Origin: Cercis canadensis
Taxonomy: Eukaryota; Streptophyta; Magnoliopsida; Fabales; Fabaceae
Assembly (NCBI GenBank): GCA_003255065.1
Contig: QAOA01002417.1
Coordinates: 2,117,846 to 2,181,845 of the forward strand
Length of the DNA: 64,000 nt
Direction of reading: 5' to 3'
Positions 24,726-37,575 of this stretch are shown piece by piece. The notes under the pieces are model-generated. The model was given only the letters and a program-made list of their open reading frames with translations, was not told the DNA's origin and did not search any database. Positions within the stretch are counted from its first letter, which is position 1. Each line of letters opens with the position of its first letter. The position numbers and the translations under genes were made by a program.

Positions 24726-26115
24726 CTTTGGGTAATTCATACTGGCACATCATGCTTACATGTTCCCCATTTGGTGCTAGAAGTGTGCAACATTTTGGAT
24801 TAGCCAGAAGCTGCTGCTAGTTGGAATTGGGTGACAGTGAGCAAAATTGAAGAAGCCCTTTTATCTTGCAAACTGAATATTGTAGTTTATGATAATTGGA
24901 ATGGTTTATAGGTTGGTTTTGTTTGGGTCAACTGTCATGTTTCAAGAATCGTGAACTTTATGGGGAGAGTTGTTAGCTGTCTGATTCTTTCCTCAGCTTG
25001 CTGTACCATTTTGAAGCACAGAATAGCATCGTTTTTATCTTCAATTATTTTTTAAAAAATTCTGCTAAAAGGTTTCGATTGTTAGCCAGTTCTTTTTTTA
25101 AAAAAAAATTATTTGTACCGTGAAGGTTGCTTTTTTAGTACCAAAATAAAAATATGAATTATTTAATTTAGTAATTAAATTATGAATTACTATTGTTTTG
25201 ACTATGTTGATGTTATACGCCAAGATTAGAAGATAAATTGAAGCATCATATACATTGGAAGTTTGAACCCCTTTAAGGCTTTGCACTTTCAAAGCGTCAA
25301 GTTCAAATCTCTTGGGACCAAAAATTTTACTTGGTAGGNGGACCAAAAATTTCACTTGGTAGGCAACTTTCATTAGGGAAATTTTCGAATTAGTTGAGTA
25401 GCATTTTTTATGGGCTGAAAAAGTGCATTGAAAGTAATCTTATATGTGGATTTCTATTTGCTCCTCCTAGATATGTCATTGACGCATTGTTCAACAATAT
25501 TAAAGTAACCTATTATTATTACTATCTTAGTTAACCAAAAAATATATATAGAAAGTAGTAAAAAAGTTTTCCTTAAATTATTTAATGTTATGAATAGTAA
25601 TAATCATAATTAATATATTTGAATGTACAGATTCATGTCCTAGTTGGCCTTTGTGTTTTTGTATCACATGTTACAACCAATCCTGACCCCCCAGGATTAG
25701 TGTTCTGGTTCAAAGTAATTGATTTCATAGAATCTTCATTTCTTGAACGTCCCAAAGCCTTTTTCTGAAGATGTTAATCTGTCTCTCTCCAGTCTGCATG
25801 ATCAATGAAAAGTTCGTAACTTAATATACCATATCATAAAGAAATGGAAGAAAGTTCATTTGTGTTTAGGTATCATTCGAGAGAATGAACTAAAAGTACT
25901 ATTTCCTTTCACTCTAATGGTTGTTGTGCAAGTGTTTCAACTTCCAACTACCACTTGGCAGGTCCAAAAATGCAAAATGCTTACCGCTTGCTGAAATGTT
26001 CATAAATCATAAGTGAATGAAAAGAAATAAACTTGAACTTCAAGAATATAGTTATTAATTGAAATAAGTCAATAATTCGTCTCTGTCATTGTCACTGGAA
26101 AGTACATAAAACGGT

Positions 26116-27160
26116 GCCGACTCAGCAACAATAGAGCCTGTGATTAGTAATCACTAAAATAATCAAAGCTTTCACTATCGTTGCCTTTTCCTGCTGCCGC
26201 TGCCGGATGAACTTAATATTCCCCCAAATTTTACAAACAATATACAGATAATCAAAGTCAAACTAACAGACCCTGTACTTATTCTTTACTTTATGCCTCC
26301 ATGACAGATAATAATATACCATTCTATATGTTTCGTGCTCTTCACTTCCTAATTCAACGAGCAGAAGTTGAAGTAGCAAATCACTATAAAGGTTGTAACC
26401 ATATGTCAAAAACTGTTTACTTTGAAAAAGAGGTTTTAACTGTAAGTTTAACCAAAACCCAGAAGCCAAAATCTAGCCTCAGTAAATTCAAACAAGAAAA
26501 AGATACCAGATTGGCACATGTTCAAACACTTAATCAATGGATTAAGAGCAGTACAATTTGGCCAGGAAAACACATGCACTACTAAAGGGAAACCTTAATT
26601 TGTTTATCTCTAACAAATTCACATTTTATGGACCAAAAAAAAACTTTAATTTATGCATCAACAACTTAAACAATATGATACCACATATTTTTCTCCCCAA
26701 TCAAACGTTAAATGGAATGCTGCCGTGCCGACTCAACAACACTAGAGCTTGTCATTAATGATTACGAAAATGTCAAAACCTTAATAAGTCTCATTTTGTG
26801 CCGTTTTCAGCTACCATTGCCGTATGAACCTAATATTCCCTCGAATTATTCTGTTTCATGGTTTGATTCTAAATTCTAATACTAAAGCACCATAAACAAA
26901 TAATATACTGATAATCAAAGTCAACTAATAGAACCAGAACTTCATTTCTTTATTTTAAGCCTGCATGATAGATAATATACCATAATACATGTTACCCTTC
27001 TCTTCACTCTCCCTACTAACATAAAGATTGTCATTATATACCAAAATTGTTTCTTGTGAAATAGGGATTTAACTGAAAATTTAACCAAAACCCAGAACCC
27101 TAAATCTGGTCTCAATCCCTTTAAATCGAAAATGACAGTGACATATGGTCAAACACCTGA
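26116..27160. repeat. Diverged tandem duplication, about 611-bp period
   Basis: The segment starting GCCGACTCAGCAACA at 26116 recurs as GCCGACTCAACAACA at 26727. Similarity continues with gaps: a shared GATAATCAAAGTCAA block, then GCATGA/CCATGA-AGATAATA, and TTTAACCAAAACCCAGAA near the end. Neither copy keeps a shared open frame, so the duplicated material looks noncoding. Confidence 0.75.
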
Positions 27161-28403
27161 TGGGTAAATTCTCATTTGAAACCAAATTGCTTTGTCAAGG
27201 ATAATGCAAGTAGCTGACTAACCAATTAATTTGCCTACAAATGATTATAATTGCAAGATTAGGTAATATATCCACTTAAGCATATGGCTTCTTCTTCTTG
27301 TCTCAATTTAAAAGACTAACACAAGCAAAGCTGCAAGTAGCTAAGCTCATAAATGTATATAAGTGATGCAAGAGAACCCAATTAATAATCTTTCAGCTAT
27401 ATGTCATTATCACGTTATGTACTTATATGTATATATATTTTTTTTTTTGGTAAGATGTACTTATATGTATATGCACCATTGCCATGCGTGTCTTTATGTG
27501 CTATATTTTATGTTTGTGTAATTTAGGAATCAAAATACTGCCACAATCTGATGACTTGGAGGACCAAATTTTACTTGATGAGCGCAGGCTGTTAGTTTGT
27601 TCTGCATCCTGCCATTGTTTTCTGTTGTAGTTCACTTCTCTGTTTCCTTTCTTTTATTGCTCTGGTGAGAAATTCATTAGCGGGAGTTGAAGAGAGAGAT
27701 GAGACTTTCATATTTGTAGAGAATAAGTGGGGGCCATGTATATAACTATTGACTGTTTGTTTTTATACTGTCAAAGCAATGAGGTGAGTTACATAACAAA
27801 AAAATAAATATTTTACGTTTGTCTGAAGGGACCAAATTCTTCAGTTGACTACTCAAATAGAAAATCTGTATCACTTTTTAATTAACTAAATAACTCATTC
27901 ACCTTTTGTTCAAATTAGCTGCAGCAGCTAATAAAGCAGAAAAAACTGACTCGTAAAGAGAGAAGAGAATCAGAAAAAAAATAGCATAAGCAAGAGAATG
28001 AGTAGAATTGCTACAGATGACTTTACTCACAAAGACAAAGCTTCTATTAGTTTGATACAGTGATTACTCATAACCAAAAAAGATTAAAAAAAACGTATAA
28101 CAAGAGCACTTCCATGTAGTTTAACCTTGATTTGGTAAAACCAATTCCGTATATATTTGACAGCTTTAATTAAAGTTTAATTTCTGAATGAAGGTTTCAT
28201 TAAATGACAGAATTTATTGTAAGTTTTATCAACATATAGAATACACAAGAAAAGCCCTAAGAGTTAAAATATTACACAAGGAAAGTATAGGAGTAAAATT
28301 TATACATAATGACATATTAATTAAAATCAATATTATGTGTCTTCTATTTAGCAGTGCATAAAAAATAAAACACAATTCAATAGTATAAAAGGAAAATAGA
28401 TAT

Positions 28404-28502
28404 ATTAAACGGCTTGTAATTAAGTGGTATTGAGATCGTCATCAAGACTTGTGAGTTTCGTATTTGAATTTAAAACTATAGCCAAAAAAAAAAAAAAAAC
28501 AC
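28404..28502 (+). mobile_element. SINE-like retroposon
   Basis: A roughly 80-base body with an A-box-like TTAAGTGGTAT and a weak B-box-like GTATTTGAATTT ends in an A17 tail. The 8-base sequence ATAGATAT flanks it on both sides (28396-28403 and 28503-28510), as expected for a target-site duplication. It is degenerate relative to tRNA promoters, and the family was not identified. Confidence 0.55.
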
Positions 28503-29807
28503 ATAGATATGTTTTTCATATTTATTTTTGTATTGGAGACAATTGATTGATGCTATGTCCTTCTAACAATATATCTCAAGATGACCTTTGCATAATAGAT
28601 CAAACTAAAGTTAATAAGAATATATATTATTATCCAACTCTTAAGTTATACAAGTATCTACAATCTCTTTATGTATTAATATGCAATTTCCACCCAATTT
28701 GTAAATATAGGAACTGAAGTGTGCATATAATGACAATCTATATTAATTTGTATTAATTATTTGAAAAAAACTGTTCAAGTGGGGTGGGAAAAAATGGCAG
28801 TGCAAAAAGATATATGATTGAGGTAGTATGTATCCTTTCTTAAAATTCTACGGTTTCTACCCCACTTACTATACTTTTATGATAAAATATATTTAAACAC
28901 TGAGATATCTGTGATAAGAGTAAATAACATTACTTGTGATAGGAAATGAGAAAAATGACAACACTATATCTAATAAGAAATTAAGGTGTTCACATCTAAT
29001 TCGTATAGAAAAAATCTGTGTACGTGAGCTAAAAGAACGTTGCAGCCTCCATGCTTAGAAAACAATGAAAGCGCCATCTCAGCGGCAACTTATTTTAAAC
29101 ACAAAACACTATAGACTATTGCTCGAGGTCCCTTTCACAGTGCAATCATCCCATTGCTGGACCAGAGGTAAACCTCCAAATTCTTCATTTGTTTATTAAT
29201 AATCTTTGCTCTTCCAATTAACATAAACAAATCGGCATTAATTAATCAAACGGTTACCTTTACTTGATTGAAAAGTTAAAACTTTTTCTCGTCTCAAATT
29301 TTTTAATAGATTTCCACGCGGTTTTCTAACCTTTGAAGACTAGATTTACCGCCGCAAGAATTTCGTTTCATTCTAAAGAAGAGAGACAAGTGAATGGTAC
29401 AAGGAATCATGAGAGTAAGCATTCACCCCTAGATGCTCACCCTATTTGTTGAAGTGTTGTGTCATTAACCAAAGTAAATGTTGGAGCTCTTGTTAACTAG
29501 GTGCTACTTAGCTGATTTTATTTATTTTTAATAAATTATATGCAAAGTTTTTGTAAGGTTTCACGTGTAAATAGTTAGAGAGGACTATTCTTTTTTTGTA
29601 TGCTAATGGTTTCTATGTTGAAGGATAAAACAGGTTATTCCTGTAGCTAGTTAATGAGTTAACTGATCAAAATATATATTTTTTTATTTTTTTTGGAGAG
29701 GAAGAATTGCTTGGTTGACAGAGTTCACAGTGTGATATGGTCATATACGAGTGAAGTTGTTACTTAAAGATTATTCATTCCGTTGGTTTTGGAAGAAAAA
29801 GGGTGGT

Positions 29808-29900
29808 ATGGTCGCTGATAGAAAATCAGCTGATAACTCTGTTTTGAAAGCTGAAAGTGCTCTGCAAAACTTGAGTCTAGAACAGTATCAAGCAGCGTAA
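29808..29900 (+). other. Upstream ORF in the CYCLOPS 5' leader
   Basis: A complete 30-codon frame (MVADRKSADNSVLKAESALQ, then ten more residues ending QAA, then TAA) ends 31 bases before the CYCLOPS ATG, in another frame. If it is in the mature 5' UTR, scanning ribosomes meet it first, so it could lower CYCLOPS translation. It was not part of the main gene and no conservation could be tested. Confidence 0.5.
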
Positions 29901-29931
29901 AGCGGTTGAAGGGCAAAAGAGCTTGGTGGGA

Positions 29932-32900
29932 ATGGAAGGAAGGGGGTTTTCTGGGTTATATAAGAATACAAGCGAGGAGTTGTTTCTGAAAACCATGATG
30001 GAGAACCCTATTGGAATGCAAGGACCAACCATGGAGATGTTGGGTTTCAAGGGTGTTTCTCAAAACTTTCGCACAGATAGTGAGGAGCTCTTCAAACGCT
30101 GGCTAACAAATGGAGAGGCAAGCCTCTGTATTTACACTAAATCATATGTGTTTGTTGTATTTCTCTTGTGTCAACATAAGAACAAAGCACAAATTTTTTC
30201 ATGATAGACATACATCTTTTTCTTTGAAGTTATGAAAGAATTCCCGAATTTAATGTTTCTGACTTATGTGTTTTAAACGACATACACTAGTTGACTATGC
30301 TCAGGAAAATAGAAAGTGAAAATTTTGATACCATCAATTCTGGTATTCTAGCATTTGATCTTGTATAGAGACAAGAAAATTATGATTTTCATCCAGAATA
30401 TCATCTTACTATTTTTTAAGATGAATGATAGCTCAGCTTTCTTACAAATTTCTACCTCCAAGAAATCCCTCTCTTCCCCTTCCAAATCCTTGTGGTACTG
30501 GTTTTTGAATTGGGGGAAATGAGTTTGATCACTGTCTAGTTCATTCAAAGACAATTTTGCATATGCTTTGCTCAAACTACAGCCTCCTTTTCAGGAAGAA
30601 TATTATCTTTTATAAGGCTCATTGTTGTATAGCTTGCTAATTCGGTGATTTGTTGAACGAGATAAAGTAGGTGAGAGAATCAAGCTGATTCTTTACCCTG
30701 TTCTTAATATTTTATTTCATTCTTGCAGGGTTACAATTCATCAAGCATAGGACTTAATAGTCGATTATCGCAGAGGTGAGTATGTTAGTGTAACACCCTT
30801 CTGAAAAGTTTTAATTGGGTGCATTTCCAAAAAAAAATGAAACTTTCCTCTTGATCCTTTACCATGTAATGTTGCTTTGGTGGATCATTAGTTCAATAAT
30901 ATAAGCTTTGAGTTCTCAGAATATTGACTTTGGGAGTTTTTTTTTTTTTTTTTAACACCTAACATAGTTCCTGGTGCAGAATTCCTGGTCCATGACTTAT
31001 TTTGATATTGTGACTCTTGTAACTTGCAGGATCTCCACTGAGCTCGCTAATTTTTCTAATCAACAACATATTAGTATACTTTCTGAGGGAAGAAGCAATG
31101 AAAAATTATATACACAAAATAACCCCATGACAAATGATGTTGCAGGTTATTTCAATCAAATTCCAATCAGGTAAATACTGCAGCCTTCCTCCAACAGCTA
31201 TGCATATGCAATACTTGCAAATATACTTTCTTTCTACAGATTTACATTCCCCATTATGTTCATGATTTCCTTTTCATAATTTGCTTTGGCACCAAAACAG
31301 TTGTGCATTTGATTAAGAAACTAGTTCAATATTTGTAATTGGATTTACTATCATTTTTCATCAGAGATCCTGCTGATAGAGACCTGCAAGCTAGTAACTT
31401 ATTTCTGGCCAAGGTTCGTCTATATCAAATTCTTTGCTTAAGCCTTACTTGAATAAGCTTCATGGTTATTTAATGTCTCATTATTAATGCAGGCATGGTT
31501 TCTCAGTGATCAACGAATGACAAGAAGCCGGTCTTCTGAATTGCGGTATCAGTTATCATCTTGTATATGCTCATCAAACTCACATTCACAAGAGCCACAC
31601 TTAAAAATCATGCTTTAGTTTGTTTTATGCTAAGGATATTTACATCACCTCGCACCTCATGAGTACAATGGCTGGCTTTTGTTTTTACACATATTCATAG
31701 AAAAGAAGTTCTGTACCGCTTACGATAGGAATTTTTTGCAGGAGGAGATATGTTGAAATGCAAAATGCTCAAGTAACTCAAGGCATGGAATCCACACAGA
31801 TGGCTCCTCAGCATGGTGTTATCACATTGAAACAAGAAGTCTCAAACTTTAATGGTTTTGATTACCTTCCTATGTGTGAACTTCCCAACCAAAAGGGTGC
31901 ATTCATGTCTCCTTCCAATTCATCTTCATCTACCTTCAACACACCACATATGGGTGATGCAGATAAAGTTTCATCTTGTGTAAGTATGCTAAAAGGCACA
32001 TTAGAACGTAAGAGACTTAGCGGCCAGGTTGAGAAAGACACCGCAGAAGATAGCTCATATGGGTTTTTTGGTGCTCGAGAAGCTTTTGTCAAAACTAGTT
32101 TTATTGAAGGACAAGAAAACTGGGAACAAGAAAAGCCAATAAATTTTCAAGGAGCATGTACTGGTCAAGTTAAGGATACTGGAGTCTTACAAACACTTGA
32201 AGGATCCATGAACCTTGACTTCGATGGTTTTGCAAATCACACAAACACATTGTATTTGGGAAGAGCTTCCCGAGAACCTTCTCAAAGTGAATCTTCTGCT
32301 GCTGCACCAGTAGTCTCCTCTGGTTTAGATGGATGTGAGGGTCCAAACAATTCAAGTCAAACTCTCTGTGAAAGCTCATGGAAACAAGTGGGAGCAAATA
32401 GAAATTCAGAAAATAGAGTCAAAGGTATTATAAATTTGACAAGTTGAAGAACTTGTGTTAGTTGAATTGATGATTTTGAATGTTACCAGTGGTTATTATT
32501 ATGCTTCATATATTTTGCATTTTAATCATGTACTTTAGCCTATAATTCAGCACAAGAGTTTCCTTTCTTCACATTGGAGCCATTTATATATTTTGATATG
32601 AGTATTTTTCTGAAAGGACATTATTATAGTTCCAAAATCTTTTCTCTTCAACTGTTTTCCTCAATTTGTCTAAAGATTTATAAGATAGCACTCGCATTGA
32701 ATTTTGGTATATACAAGCAAAGCCACTTTTGCTTCTTTCTTTATAACTTTGGATTTATTTCTCAACATTATTTTGTGAGTATTTTGCGTGGAAAATATAT
32801 TATGAATGGCACATTAATGCCCTGGAGAAACTGAATCAGTTTGATCTGGTATCATTTCATTTGAGAACCAATCCACCAAACAAGTGATGACTGCAAACAC

Positions 32901-34609
32901 TGTTTATATTCATTAGGATAACTGTTTCTTCGTTATTTTATTTTAAACAATGTCTATTCATATTCATTAGACTACAATTATGTTTTCATCAACCTGCAGG
33001 TTTTAGAGAACAGATAATAGATAATCTTAAAGATGATCGCAAGGTATGATCTACTCTAAGACAGATAAGAGCCTATTTTCTTTTTAATTATGCGATGACA
33101 ATGAAGGCTTTAGCTACTTACAGTTTTCTTTGTTGTTGATATGTCTAAATTGTGCAGAGAAGAAGTCTAGAAAGACATGGATCTATAACATCAGCTGTTT
33201 CAGGTAGCCAACTATCTCTAGATATGGCTTGTGTTCTAAAAGCTTATGTCACAATTTTGATTCCCCTCTATTTCTTGATATGTTGTGATTCTTTTGATTT
33301 TAATTCAAAAAACTCAGGTTTTATGTATTGGAGCTAACTTTGTGAACAGAGATATAACAATAATATCAAATTATTGTTAGTCTATATTTTAAACCACACA
33401 AATAGGCATAAGCACATATGCACATGTCTGCACCATTGTCTAAATTGTGCAGGCATTTATTATATGAATTGTCCTTGAAATTATGCATCTCTAATCCCCC
33501 CAAAAATAATTGTGCAGAGGACAAGGGAGACGCCACAAAAAAGCGTAGGGTGGAGCGCTCAAGGAAGTATGTAAAACTATCTCTATAAATGGAAAGAGAT
33601 TATTTTCTTCCTTTCTAGTACCTTTTTGGATACCTGTTGTTTTTGTAATGAATTTTTAAGAACGTCATTATGATTAGTTAATGTCATTAGACACAAATTC
33701 ATTTTATTGCAGTATTTGAAACATGTATCTTACATATTTTCTCTCATCTGAAGTCATCTCGAAATGATGCAGTGTGCATGAAATTCTAAATTTGGAAGTT
33801 TATTATATTAACCTTATTGTGATGCAGAATGGCTGAGGCAAAGGAAAGGAATTTGACACCGTCAGTTCCCTCAGACATGCAAGCTGTCTTGAAGCGATGT
33901 GAGAATCTTGAGAAGGAAGTTCGATCACTAAAACTAAATTTGTCCTTCATGAATAGGTAATGGCAACAAATCAAAATTGGATGACAACTAAGATAGCATT
34001 TATATTACGGAATCGTTTGGAACTTATCTTTCCCTTCACTCTCTATCTCTATGTTGTTGAGTATGCCTTGAATATAGTAGGCAGTATACAAGTAGTAGAG
34101 TCCATAACAAAAGCTTCTCATAAGTGCACCAAATTATGAATGTGTTAAAGCACTTTTTTGATTAATGGATCTCTATCACTGGGTTACCCAAGCAACATTC
34201 TACTTCATCTGGATAGTTTTGGACCATTACAGATGAGAACAGTTCTTGGAACAGAACTATAAGTATAAATCCTGCTTTAGAAACAGGGTAGGGACTCAAT
34301 CTGGTGGCAAGGTTTACAATCTTTGAAGTTAAGCAAAGTAGAGTGGCTGCCGACACATATAAATTAGTCTTATTAGCTACTGCAATGAAACTCAACTTTA
34401 CTAGCTGCAGTGATTACAAACTTTGTGGTCAACTCTACAGTTAGAGAATTCTTATTTATTGAAGTCGTGTATGATAAATTTTCAGGAAGGATTCCGAGCA
34501 AACGAAGCAGATAGAGGAGCTTCAGAAGCAAAATGAAGAACTTGCAGAAGAAAAAGAGCGCCTTCTAGAAGAGATTGAAAGGATTTTATCAGACACTGGC
34601 AAGATCTAA
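29932..34609 (+). CDS. CYCLOPS: CYCLOPS/IPD3 symbiosis transcription factor
   Basis: Eleven exons (29932-30117, 30729-30775, 31030-31170, 31365-31413, 31493-31545, 31742-32424, 33000-33043, 33158-33203, 33518-33566, 33828-33956, 34486-34609) give 516 aa, close to the Lotus protein. CYCLOPS is the nuclear DNA-binding activator phosphorylated by the calcium/calmodulin kinase CCaMK; it switches on genes such as RAM1 (mycorrhiza) and NIN (nodulation). Visible: MEGRGFSGLYKNTSEELF start; Ser50 in NFRTDSEELFKRW and the TRSRSSELRRRY cluster (Ser153-156), matching the two known CCaMK sites; a Ser-rich activation region; NLS KKRRVERSRK at 424-433; C-terminal coiled coil from about 450 to 512. Intron 1 uses a GC donor. 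The frame is intact, so the gene should be functional. Confidence 0.95.
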
Positions 34610-35344
34610 TCTTGTTTCCAAATGTTGGCCATTTATACTCCTCAGATACAATGTGACAAGCAATGGCTAGTCAATCCCTGGAGTCTCCTTAGCAAAATAC
34701 ATGTATAAATTCTCTGAATGTTTAGTGCGACCATGTATATGGTAAGATCTAACAATTATAATCCTCATTTGTGAGTTTGAAGCACAGACCAAGGTGGTAA
34801 TTAAGACAGTCTTCTCTTCTTAGAATCTGTATGTACACCTAAGTAATTGTATTGTATTTCTCTTAGATATCAGCATTGATAGAATTGTAAGAAATATTCG
34901 AATGCTAGTAGACTAACTATGAAGCATATCATTATGGGGAACATGTTTTTGGCTTTTAGATTCCATTCAGCAATGAATTGAGCTTCTTGAGTATCTTCCC
35001 TGAATCTATGTGACCAATTCTCATAAACTGATTTGTCTGGTTCGTGAATATAGTTGAATTCTCATAAACTCATCTGTCTGAATCGTGAATAATTGGCTCA
35101 GGACCGTAACCCGTTATGTAAACCATTAAAACCAATGTCATATTCCGACTTGAATTTTGAATTCACACGGTTTAATTTCAGTAATGAGAACTCCCTCAAG
35201 ATTTAATTATCATTTTGAACTATACATGACTTCTTTCTCCACTGGATACATATATGGAGTAACCCCTCAGTTTAAATGGGACAAGAATGGTACATGGTGC
35301 ACTAATAATACTACAGGAGGATTAAAGGAAATGGCCATAGCGCT
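34610..35344. other. Convergent 3' UTR spacer
   Basis: This short gap separates the stops of CYCLOPS (+) and the membrane-protein gene (-). It is probably all 3' UTR from both sides. A short phrase, gaattctcataaactgat/catctgtctg, recurs near 35020 and 35055. No gene was seen. Confidence 0.45.
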
Positions 35345-37531
35345 TCACAAAAATAAGTGCCATAGTTTAGAAACACTGAAAATTTCTGTGAGGCCGAGCC
35401 TTTTCCCATATTGTAAAACCAACCAAGCCACGAAAGACAAGTATGCCAGAAGAAAACAAGCACGCTTGATGAGAACAAGATTGACAGGTCGAGGAAATTT
35501 CCATGTCACATGAAATCGATTCAATGAAGATAGCAGCCGCTGCACGAACCTAACAAAACCTATGGATATCAATGAAGTTGAAAAGCCACTAACAAGTCCG
35601 GCTATCGTTTCCCACTTCAAATACTTGGCCCTTCCCCTGCTGGAAAACCAGGAATTTACCATATCCGTGGTCCTGACAGAAAACAGATCCATACACACAA
35701 TAAATAATAATGAAATAAAAATACTGCATTCATACGACATGCTGCTCAAGCATATTCAATTTTAGTAGTCAGCAGCAAGATCATTTAAATGATAAAATCG
35801 CCATGAACAATTTGTTATGAATTTAGAGGGGTTTAGAAGTTATCAATTAATCAACTGAGCAACTCAGAGATTTCAGAACCTCTTCCCATGCGTCACAGGA
35901 AAAAGATTCTTCCTAAATCAACACAACAATGGAGTGGCCCAAATCCAATATCTCTAGTAACCTTAATGTAAATGCAGTTTAAATCTGTTCTTCTAATTCA
36001 ATTCCTTCATTAAGCTAAACTGAAGAAAAACTCTCTGTAAAAAACTCCAGGAAAATGAAAAAGAAAAGGTTGATGTGTTAAGATATAGGAGCCATAAGGT
36101 CAACCATAGCCTTTTATTAAGATGATAACATGTTGTTTAAATTAAATAACCACAACTTATAATGGACTAACCACACAATTGATCTCTTGGGTACTAAACC
36201 TTAACACACTGACTTTTTTTAGTCATTCTCCTCAAATATATATCTGTTAAGAACCTTATCATCGGCTATACCAACTTAGGGAAACATATGAAGATTTTTT
36301 CCTCCGTTATCTGGAATTTCCATATCTATATCCAAAATTGGACATCATAGCAAATAAGCAATCAAATATTTGGTATGTTGGAGAATAATAATGCAAGGTA
36401 CTCACATAATGGAATATTGTCTAATCGTCTCAAAGGGAGATGGTTCATCCGGATGGCAACTAAAAAGATCATCTTGATATAAACGCACTTTGGAAATACC
36501 AGATGAGTACCAGCACTCATAAGTTTCATTGACCTGACAAAGGAGGAAGAGATAATGAAAATGATATACCAATAGCAATAACTTAAAATAGAAAAGGAAG
36601 TAAAAATTGTTAGTTACTGATGTATATGACAGCATTAAAATAAACATTTAATGAAGTTCAGCCTGAGAACGTATAATGGTTGAGGACCATAAGTTATGAA
36701 CCCTACCTTGAATTTGTATTGGGTCAACCATGCAGCACTAAAGCTAGGCCTGCAATAAAGAGGAAGAGCTTCATTTGGAGCCTCTGCAAACGCAACCAGT
36801 GTCTGACCTGAAAAGTGATCTTTATATTCCACCTGAAACAGTGTTAAGATAAAATTAGATTATAACTGCCCTTAAAATAATTCTTTCTTGCTCTGTAACT
36901 CTCACAACCATTAGAGGATAAGAACACACATAATCTATGTATGCATTCACACATGCATGTGAATAACTAATAGGTTGTCAAGTTCGGTAGCATGTTCTAC
37001 AAATAGAAATAAGTAACTTGAACAACAAGAGAAAAACTATGTATAAATGCATCAGAAGGGAAAAGCATACAAGGTACAGAAGATCTGAATGGATATTACT
37101 CAGTAATGACAGTTAACACCTAAATTGAGAAGGAGTTATAACAACCTTGAATACTGAAGCCCAATAATAATCATAACGGCAGCTAAATTTGCTTCTTTCA
37201 AAAGGATGGAACACATGATTTGCTTTATAATTTAACAACCCAGGCTCACAAATCTTAGATGACCTAATATCAACAGCTGTAAAAGAAGACAGCAGTTAAT
37301 TTAGTGAGAGAACATTTAAAATGCACTATAATAATTAACAGCTCAAACTGTGCTTAAATTTAAAAATAAACGACTGTTATCAATCTAACAAAGATAAGAA
37401 CAAAAAAAATCAAACCAATCCACTGCATTATCAACAGGGCTATAAAAAAAATATAAAGTGTAACAACATATCCTCATGCTCTGCTGCTTAGCTTGATATA
37501 AATTTATTGCATTGTCTAAAATTAAAAAAGA

Positions 37532-37575
<44 letters not shown>

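Larger units (their letters stand above)
24726..29807. other. AT-rich spacer upstream of CYCLOPS
   Basis: It holds the CLPP4 3' UTR, a one-base gap at 25339 with a duplicated flank, a tandem duplication (26116-27160) and a SINE-like insertion (28404-28502). The last 700 bases probably include the CYCLOPS promoter and a noncoding first exon: a fair donor lies at about 29413, and acceptors near 29720-29730 would place an intron in the 5' UTR. No other gene was recognised. Confidence 0.45.

Noticed and set aside
26301..26585. 94-codon frame in the tandem duplication
   Set aside because: The frame is not kept in the second copy, so it is not under protein-level selection.
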